From the NCBI GenBank assembly GCA_964638875.1, contig CAZXBL010000032.1, forward strand, positions 1 through 11,647: DNA of 11,647 bases, given 5' to 3'. This stretch comes from JALRHH01 sp964638875. GTDB taxonomy: Bacteria > Patescibacteriota > Saccharimonadia > Saccharimonadales > JALRHH01. The translations under genes and the position numbers were made by a program. This document shows positions 6,825 through 11,647 of this stretch, piece after piece. The notes beneath the pieces were generated by a model. It was not told the origin of the DNA and did no database searches. It worked only from the letters and a program-made list of their open reading frames with translations. Position 1 is the stretch's first letter, and every line of letters begins with the position of its first letter.

Positions 6825-6843
6825 ATTATACCATCCTTGTCAA
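6825..6843 (-). promoter_or_regulatory. promoter of the 305-residue gene, short-spaced TTGACA/TATAAT, leaderless
   Basis: TTGACA (6843-6838), 7 nt, then TATAAT (6830-6825) preceded by TGG, on the minus strand. It matches the kinase promoter at 538-556 in 17 of 19 positions. ATG 6815 comes 9 nt after the -10, predicting a leader of 0-3 nt. Confidence 0.6.
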
Positions 6844-6853
6844 GTTATGTCTA

Positions 6854-7738
6854 TTATTTAGCTTTGCGAACGAGGAAGAAGACAGATGGGCCAAAGTAGG
6901 TTTTTGCCAATGTGGGCTGTAACAACTTTTCGGTCACAAGCATGGCACCCTTTGGTACTAACTTTTTGAGGCTTGGGCTGCGTAGGTTAGAAACAGACAA
7001 TGTTTTTTCTACCTTGAGGCCGGCATGAGCAAGCTGTTTGATAACAGTTTTAGGGTTGTGGTTAACGAAATCTATCTCGCCTTTTTTCTTCTTGTACTCC
7101 TCTGAACGAATATCGACAGGTTCTGTTGGTAGCTTCTTGCCCTTAACAAAGTGCTTTAAGCGGTTACGTCCATGTGCGTAGTTGGCAACCTCCAGGATGA
7201 TGTAACCATCATCTGATAGTACGCGTGCTAATTCAGAAAATTCCACTTTAGGATCTGGGATGTGGTGCATCACGCGGATCATAGTAATAAGATCAAGTGA
7301 CCCATCCTTGAATTTAAGATCATCTGCCTGTGTCAGCAGACGATCGACTTCTGGGTGACCTTTCAGGAAGTCTTTGGCAATGTCTAATTGTTGCTGTGAA
7401 GGCTCTGCAAGAGTGACCTTATCGGCAAATGCCTTCAGAAACACACAGAGGCGTCCGTAGCCTCCGCCGATGTCGGCAGCATGCTTGAATCGCTTGGCGC
7501 CGATTAGACGGCGGATAGCAATTTGCTCTGAGGCATGTTCATAATCACGACCATCCCAGTAACGAAGATAGTTATGTTCTGGGTCATTATATTGGTCGGC
7601 TTTTTTGCGCTTCGCTTTTGAGAGGGGAACATCCCCTCTCAACGCGCCGGCAGCGGAATGAATCCGCTTGTCGGGCTGCTCTCCCCTGGATCGGGGAACT
7701 GCGGCTTTTTTCTTGGTTGTGGTGGAATTCTTATTCAT
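6854..7738 (-). CDS. class I SAM-dependent methyltransferase with a basic N-terminal extension
   Basis: The 294-residue protein carries a Rossmann methyltransferase domain from about residue 68. Motif I is AADIGGGYGRL (87-97), the ribose-binding acid is E112 in LAEPSQQQLDIA, then QADDLKF (137-143), and motif IV/V is MIRVMHHIPDP (153-163) followed by ELARVLSDDGYIILE. The fold resembles the UbiE/BioC-like (Methyltransf_11) group acting on small molecules or lipids; the substrate is unknown. The first about 50 residues are Lys/Arg-rich, probably disordered, and are encoded by a block of palindromes (7618-7697). There is no SD before ATG 7738. A -10 box lies 9 nt upstream, 2 nt after the tyrS stop. 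The domain call is firm and the exact reaction is open. Confidence 0.85.
   Translation of the reverse strand: MNKNSTTTKKKAAVPRSRGEQPDKRIHSAAGALRGDVPLSKAKRKKADQYNDPEHNYLRYWDGRDYEHASEQIAIRRLIGAKRFKHAADIGGGYGRLCVFLKAFADKVTLAEPSQQQLDIAKDFLKGHPEVDRLLTQADDLKFKDGSLDLITMIRVMHHIPDPKVEFSELARVLSDDGYIILEVANYAHGRNRLKHFVKGKKLPTEPVDIRSEEYKKKKGEIDFVNHNPKTVIKQLAHAGLKVEKTLSVSNLRSPSLKKLVPKGAMLVTEKLLQPTLAKTYFGPSVFFLVRKAK
7618..7697. repeat. three consecutive palindromes inside the methyltransferase coding region
   Basis: First hairpin: TTGAGAGGGGA (7618-7628) and TCCCCTCTCAA (7632-7642), an 11-bp perfect stem with a 3-nt loop. Second: AGCGGA (7652-7657) with TCCGCT, flanked by further imperfect pairing CCGGC/GTCGG. 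Third: TCCCC (7682-7686) with GGGGA (7693-7697). GGGGAAC occurs at both ends of the block. The block encodes residues about 14-41 of the methyltransferase, between two Lys-rich stretches, and stays in frame. Confidence 0.75.
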
Positions 7739-7747
7739 ACGTGTAAG

Positions 7748-7753
7748 AGTATA
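7748..7753 (-). promoter_or_regulatory. -10 box in front of the methyltransferase gene, leaderless type
   Basis: TATACT (7753-7748) begins 2 nt after the tyrS stop codon and ends 9 nt before ATG 7738. No good -35 was found at 17 bp, so it may be weak, or the gene may also be read from the tyrS promoter. Confidence 0.4.
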
Positions 7754-7755
7754 CC

Positions 7756-9027
7756 TTATTTAGGCTGGCGAACGAGTACAAAGTTATACTTACCCTTTTT
7801 AATAAGGGAGGTTTTGCTTAACATAACGTCCTCATCGATTTTTTGCCCGTTTACGGATACTCCACCACCTTCAATTAGCTTTCGCCCCTTCCCTAGACTT
7901 TCAACCAACCCGGCTTTCTGTAATATCGCTGATACCATTTCAGTTGCACTGATATCTTTGCCACCAGAAGAAGTGGGAACCAAGTCAACTACAGGAATTT
8001 CACCCTCAAGCACCTGTAGGTCTCCTGGTGTCAGCTCGGCAAAATCAACGCCGCCGAACAACACACCAACAACACGTACTACTCCATCAGCACGTTCTTT
8101 GCCGTGCACAAGCTTTGTTACTTGGTACGCCAATGTTCGCTGTGCTAGCCGGCTTGATCGGTCAGTCTCAAACTCAGCTAAAATCTTTTCAATTTCTTCT
8201 TTATTAAGGATTGTGTAAATCTTCAAATAATCAGCCACGCCATCGTCGTCTACATTTAGCCAGAACTGATAAAACTTGTAGGCACTAGTCAACGTGGGAT
8301 CCAACCAGACAGCTCCATCCTCTGATTTACCAAACTTCACACCAGTTGTCTTATTAATAACGAGTGGAGCGCTCCACACATGTGCTTCAGCCCCTTCAAT
8401 ACGGCGAATCAAATCAACACCTGCAATGCTGTTGCCCCACTGATCAGCGCCACAAATTTGCAAAGTTACGTCTTTTTCGCGGTTTAAATGCACAAAGTCA
8501 AAACCTTGTATTAATGAGTAGCTAAACTCTGCGTAGCTGATGCCGACGCCGTCTTCGCCAAGTCGTGACTGCACAAACTCACGCCCCAACATAACGCGCA
8601 TTGGCACGTGTTTACCTACCTCGCGCAGAAACTGCAGATAGCCGATATCTTTAAACCAGTCATAGTTGTCCACGAGCTCAAATGACTGATCACCCAAAAC
8701 TTGCTTATATTGTGCTGCAATCGCCTTCTTATTAGAATCGATCTGCTCGAGAGTCAGTAGGTCACGTTCTTGCTTCTTACCATCTGGATCACCGATCATG
8801 CCAGTTGCGCCCCCAACAAGCAGAATCGCCTTGTGCCCATGCAAAATGAAGTGCCGTACCATCATGACAACGGCCAAGTTGCCAATAGTCATACTGGATG
8901 CACTTGGGTCAATTCCTAGATAAAAAGTGCGTGGCTCTTTGTCCAGCTCTGTAATATCTGTGAAGGTCGTATGGTTAACGAATCCACGCCATTTAAGTTC
9001 TTCCGACAATGTCATTGTTTGTGGCAT
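7756..9027 (-). CDS. tyrS: tyrosyl-tRNA synthetase
   Basis: The 423-residue enzyme charges tRNA-Tyr with tyrosine. It has the full bacterial TyrRS layout. The Rossmann domain carries tyrosine-binding residues (Y36, D79, Y170, Q174, D177, Q196 within ADQWGN) and GDPDGKKQER. The KMSKS-type loop is KFGKS (231-235), followed by the anticodon helical domain and a C-terminal S4-like domain (GRKLIEGGGVSVNGQKI). The HIGH motif is unusual: IDPSASSMTIGNL gives T47-I-G-N50 instead of H-I-G-H. All other catalytic positions look intact, so the enzyme is probably functional. ATG 9027 is used; ATG 9015, four residues later, is an alternative. The SD is weak. It is the first gene of the leftward gene series. 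Confidence 0.96.
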   Translation of the reverse strand: MPQTMTLSEELKWRGFVNHTTFTDITELDKEPRTFYLGIDPSASSMTIGNLAVVMMVRHFILHGHKAILLVGGATGMIGDPDGKKQERDLLTLEQIDSNKKAIAAQYKQVLGDQSFELVDNYDWFKDIGYLQFLREVGKHVPMRVMLGREFVQSRLGEDGVGISYAEFSYSLIQGFDFVHLNREKDVTLQICGADQWGNSIAGVDLIRRIEGAEAHVWSAPLVINKTTGVKFGKSEDGAVWLDPTLTSAYKFYQFWLNVDDDGVADYLKIYTILNKEEIEKILAEFETDRSSRLAQRTLAYQVTKLVHGKERADGVVRVVGVLFGGVDFAELTPGDLQVLEGEIPVVDLVPTSSGGKDISATEMVSAILQKAGLVESLGKGRKLIEGGGVSVNGQKIDEDVMLSKTSLIKKGKYNFVLVRQPK

Positions 9028-9045
9028 CTCAGCTTTCTCTTATTT

Positions 9046-9073
9046 TTTATACAATATTATTCCTCTATCTTAA
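9046..9073 (-). promoter_or_regulatory. promoter of tyrS
   Basis: TATAAA (9051-9046) with TTAAGA (9073-9068, 4/6 of TTGACA) at 16-bp spacing. The -10 ends 18 nt before ATG 9027, giving a leader of about 11 nt with only a poor GAG-type SD. It has no T-box-like leader; there is no room for one. Confidence 0.45.
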
Positions 9074-9115
9074 CAGATAACAATGACGCCCTGCATTTTC
9101 TCGTACAAATTTCGC

Positions 9116-9142
9116 TTGTCCTTACCGCTTGTTTGGTATAAT
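9116..9142 (+). promoter_or_regulatory. promoter of the penicillin-binding protein gene
   Basis: TTGTCC (9116-9121), a 15-nt spacer, then TATAAT (9137-9142) preceded by TGG, i.e. an extended -10. Transcription should start near 9149 and give a leader of about 107 nt, far longer than the other leaders in the window. The leader contains a TACTC/GAGTA inverted repeat (9167-9185) and CCGCAG twice. Confidence 0.6.
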
Positions 9143-9235
9143 CAAGGCACGGAAGAAATGGGAGTTTACTCGCATTTTCTGAGTACCGCAGATTTCAACC
9201 GCAGGTTATAATAAACGCTGAAGCTAAGTTCCTAT

Positions 9236-9242
9236 GAGGGAG
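9236..9242 (+). promoter_or_regulatory. probable ribosome binding site of the PBP gene
   Basis: GAGGGAG lies about 13 nt before ATG 9256, which is longer than the usual 5-9 nt. It is the only purine-rich SD-like run near this start. Confidence 0.4.
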
Positions 9243-9255
9243 ATAATACCAGTAT

Positions 9256-11647
9256 ATGGCTACTAAAAATCAGGGCGGAAGCCGTCGACCTAGACAATCT
9301 GCTCGTCGTTCGCGTAATACCTTTGTTACTAAGAGTGGTCAGACAATTAAAATTCATCGCAACCTCAGCGAGCGGTTCATGGCTGCCCGTGACGCCCGTG
9401 CACGACGCAGGGCTGCCCGGCTAGCTGGGCTGCCAAAATCCCGCATCAAGCGCACGATTTACCGGATGCACCCTAAGCGAATGTACAAGTACTGGTTTAG
9501 CCGCGAGGGTGGCATTATGGCGCTCAAGATTGCTGGTATTGGAATTATTGCCGGTTTTCTATTACTCGTTGGTGTGTTTGCCTATTTCCGCAAGGATTTG
9601 CCGAATCTTCGCGACATATCAGGTGACAAAATCGGTGGGAGCATCCGCTACTATGACAAAACAGGTCAAACACTCCTATGGGAAGACTATGACGCTGTTA
9701 AACGTATCCCCGTACCCGATGATCAGATATCACCATTCGTTAAACAAGCAACTGTAGCGATCGAGGATAAAGAGTTCTTCGAGCACGGTGGTTTTGATGT
9801 AAAAGGTATCTCCCGTGCTGCCTTAAACGATGTGTTTAATCGTGGCGGTACCCGCCAAGGTGGCTCAACGATTACCCAGCAGCTTGTCAAACTCAATAAC
9901 AACTGGACAAAAGATCAAACAATTACCCGTAAGATAAAAGAATTGATTCTTTCTGTAGAATTAGAACGCGAATACTCTAAGAAAGAAATCCTTGCTGGCT
10001 ACCTAAACGCTGCGCCCTATGGAAACGTCCAGAACGGTGTGGAGGCAGCAACGCGTGATTACTTTGAGAAGTCGGCCAAGGACCTGAACCTTGCAGAGGC
10101 AGCATTTTTAGCAGCCATCCCCCAAGCACCTTCAGTCTACTCGCCATACGGACCTAGGTTTAACCCTGAAGCGTTAATTGGACGACAGCATTATATCCTC
10201 GATATCATGTTAGAAGAAAAGATGATCACCAAAGAACAGCGTGATGAAGCCAAAAAATATGCCATTCTAACAAGCTATAAAACACCGAAGCCTAAGTACG
10301 AAGGCATTAAAGCACCGTATTTTGTACTGACTGCCAAAGAACAGCTTGAAACTGAATATGGTGATGAAACCGTCAAACGTGGGGGGTGGAAAGTTATTAC
10401 TACCCTTGACATGAAGCTTCAGGCAGAAGCCGAAAAGCAAGTTGCCAATGGTATTAACCAAGTAAGACGACAAGGTGGTGATCAAATTGCCTTTGCAGCT
10501 GAAGACGTTAAGACGGGTCAGGTTGTTGCGCTCGTAGGTGGGGTGGACTTTAATAATGCAGAGTATGGGCAAAACAATTACGCCCGCTATCGTCTGCCAC
10601 CAGGATCTAGTTTCAAACCCTATGACTATGCAGCCTTAATAGAACACGGCAACAACGTTGGCGCAGGTTCGGTTATATATGACACGCAAGGTGAAATCCC
10701 TGGTTACCCGTGTACCGACAAGAGCCGCCCAACTAAAACAGGCGATAACAGCAAGAAATGTCTTTGGGATTATGACTTCCGTTTTCCTGGGCCGATGACG
10801 CTGCGCTATGCGCTCGGTGGCTCCCGTAACATCCCAGCTGTTAAGGCAATGCTTATTGTGGGAGTAGACAAAACTATTAAAACTGCCGAAAAACTCATGA
10901 CTTCACCTGGCAATGAGACTGCTGCCCTTTCCAGCGAAGGACGAGGCGAATATAACTGTTACGCTGATGAACTATTGACAGAAAAAGGCCCTTGTTACGC
11001 CTCATCTGCTATCGGTGATGGTGCATACCTAAAACTTGATGAACACATCCACGGGTACGCTACCCTTTCCCGTAACGGCACCAACATCCCTCAGACATAT
11101 ATTCTGAAAATTGAAAAAAGTGATGGTAAAGTTCTGGACGAATGGAAGCAAACTAAGGGCGAACAAGCTATCCGTCCTGACGCAGCATACATTGTTTCTG
11201 ACATGCTAAGTGACCCAAATGCCAGCTACTTCCCTGCTGGCCGCAAACCACACCGCTTCACTAATAGCCAGGGTACGTGGAAGTTCGGTATGAAGACCGG
11301 TACCACTAACGACGCTAAAGATGGATGGATGGCAGGCATGTCTACTCAGTACTCTGCGGCAGTTTGGGTAGGTTACCACAACCGCACCAAGGTAATGAGC
11401 GGGACCATGGAGGCAATGACACAACCTGTCTGGCAAGGCTGGATGCGCGCCGCCCACCAAGATCTCAAGCCCGAGGACCGCGCTAAACCTGCTGGGGTAC
11501 AGACCGCACCAGCATACGTCGTTCGATCTAACCCAGGCTTAGGTGCAGTTGTACCGAGTCCGGCAACAGATATTTTCCCAAGTTGGTATAAAGCAGTCAC
11601 GAATAAGGGAGGCACCGCTCGAAGCATCGATATCGTTTCTAACAAGA
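9256..11647 (+). CDS. class A penicillin-binding protein (bifunctional glycosyltransferase/transpeptidase), 3' partial
   Basis: The frame from ATG 9256 stays open for 797 codons to the window end. After a very basic cytoplasmic tail (about 26 Arg/Lys in residues 1-85) comes one membrane helix (about 88-110). The GT51 domain follows: EDKEFFEH with catalytic E170, QGGSTITQQLVK (201-212), and KEILAGYLN near the second Glu. The transpeptidase domain has SSFK (S451, K454), SRN (523-525) and KTGTT (680-684). It polymerises lipid II glycan strands and cross-links peptides outside the cytoplasmic membrane. Four Cys (486, 502, 568, 580) lie in the transpeptidase domain and could form disulfides. After KTG a C-terminal extension (from about residue 740) is rich in Pro and Ala. 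The gene is divergent from tyrS with its own promoter, and its end is outside the window. Confidence 0.95.
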   Translation, partial: MATKNQGGSRRPRQSARRSRNTFVTKSGQTIKIHRNLSERFMAARDARARRRAARLAGLPKSRIKRTIYRMHPKRMYKYWFSREGGIMALKIAGIGIIAGFLLLVGVFAYFRKDLPNLRDISGDKIGGSIRYYDKTGQTLLWEDYDAVKRIPVPDDQISPFVKQATVAIEDKEFFEHGGFDVKGISRAALNDVFNRGGTRQGGSTITQQLVKLNNNWTKDQTITRKIKELILSVELEREYSKKEILAGYLNAAPYGNVQNGVEAATRDYFEKSAKDLNLAEAAFLAAIPQAPSVYSPYGPRFNPEALIGRQHYILDIMLEEKMITKEQRDEAKKYAILTSYKTPKPKYEGIKAPYFVLTAKEQLETEYGDETVKRGGWKVITTLDMKLQAEAEKQVANGINQVRRQGGDQIAFAAEDVKTGQVVALVGGVDFNNAEYGQNNYARYRLPPGSSFKPYDYAALIEHGNNVGAGSVIYDTQGEIPGYPCTDKSRPTKTGDNSKKCLWDYDFRFPGPMTLRYALGGSRNIPAVKAMLIVGVDKTIKTAEKLMTSPGNETAALSSEGRGEYNCYADELLTEKGPCYASSAIGDGAYLKLDEHIHGYATLSRNGTNIPQTYILKIEKSDGKVLDEWKQTKGEQAIRPDAAYIVSDMLSDPNASYFPAGRKPHRFTNSQGTWKFGMKTGTTNDAKDGWMAGMSTQYSAAVWVGYHNRTKVMSGTMEAMTQPVWQGWMRAAHQDLKPEDRAKPAGVQTAPAYVVRSNPGLGAVVPSPATDIFPSWYKAVTNKGGTARSIDIVSNK

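Noticed and set aside
7658..8218. 186-codon plus-strand frame antisense to tyrS and the methyltransferase gene
   Set aside because: Ser/Thr/Pro-rich composition typical of an antisense shadow, no SD or promoter, and both opposing genes are well supported.
9158..9211. 17-codon upstream ORF in the PBP leader (MGVYSHFL...RRL)
   Set aside because: It has an ATG and stop in the leader but no properly spaced SD, and the -10 is 15 nt away, unlike the 8-9 nt of the leaderless genes. A chance ORF is likelier without conservation data.
9207..9212. Second TATAAT in the PBP leader
   Set aside because: No -35-like hexamer at 15-19 bp and no extended TGn. The upstream promoter at 9116-9142 is better.
10267..10572. 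Minus-strand frames inside the PBP gene (also 11206-11460 and 11373-11645)
   Set aside because: They are antisense to a fully motif-supported PBP coding region and have no initiation signals.

Overview
The window looks like a compact, mid-GC bacterial chromosome segment assembled from short reads: there is a 10-N gap at 402-411. Tight gene packing, very short leaders, ordinary use of TGA as a stop and the style of the proteins suggest a streamlined lineage, perhaps Patescibacteria/Saccharibacteria. That assignment is inference only. No plasmid, phage, insertion sequence or CRISPR signature was seen.

Layout. From position 9027 down to 1 everything is on the minus strand. In transcription order it holds tyrosyl-tRNA synthetase (tyrS), a SAM-dependent methyltransferase with an unusual N-terminal extension, an unrecognised 305-residue protein, recG, a helical protein resembling zinc-dependent phospholipase C/P1 nuclease, rsmD, a GNAT-like acetyltransferase, tRNA-Leu(UAG) with its terminator, an SPFH/band-7 membrane protein, and a P-loop kinase-like protein cut by the window edge. 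From 9256 to the right end a class A penicillin-binding protein runs divergently on the plus strand and leaves the window unfinished. A 228-bp intergenic region separates tyrS and the PBP and carries a promoter for each direction.

Functions. Most genes are housekeeping: translation and rRNA modification (tyrS, rsmD, tRNA-Leu), DNA repair and fork rescue (recG), cell wall synthesis (PBP) and membrane organisation (SPFH). recG, the PLC/P1-like gene and rsmD follow each other and may be co-transcribed, although 172 bp of hairpin-rich sequence precede rsmD.

Most notable signals. (1) Five genes have a -10 hexamer ending only 8-9 nt before the start codon, which predicts leaderless mRNAs. (2) Two of these promoters carry a perfect TTGACA only 7 nt from TATAAT. 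(3) The TyrRS HIGH signature reads T-I-G-N. (4) The P-loop kinase has Gln in place of the Walker A Lys. (5) Three consecutive palindromes lie in frame inside the methyltransferase's N-terminal extension. (6) The tRNA-Leu terminator has an 18-bp perfect stem that absorbs the tRNA's own ACCA tail. (7) The region before rsmD contains mutually exclusive hairpins. I see no clear multi-gene novel system here.
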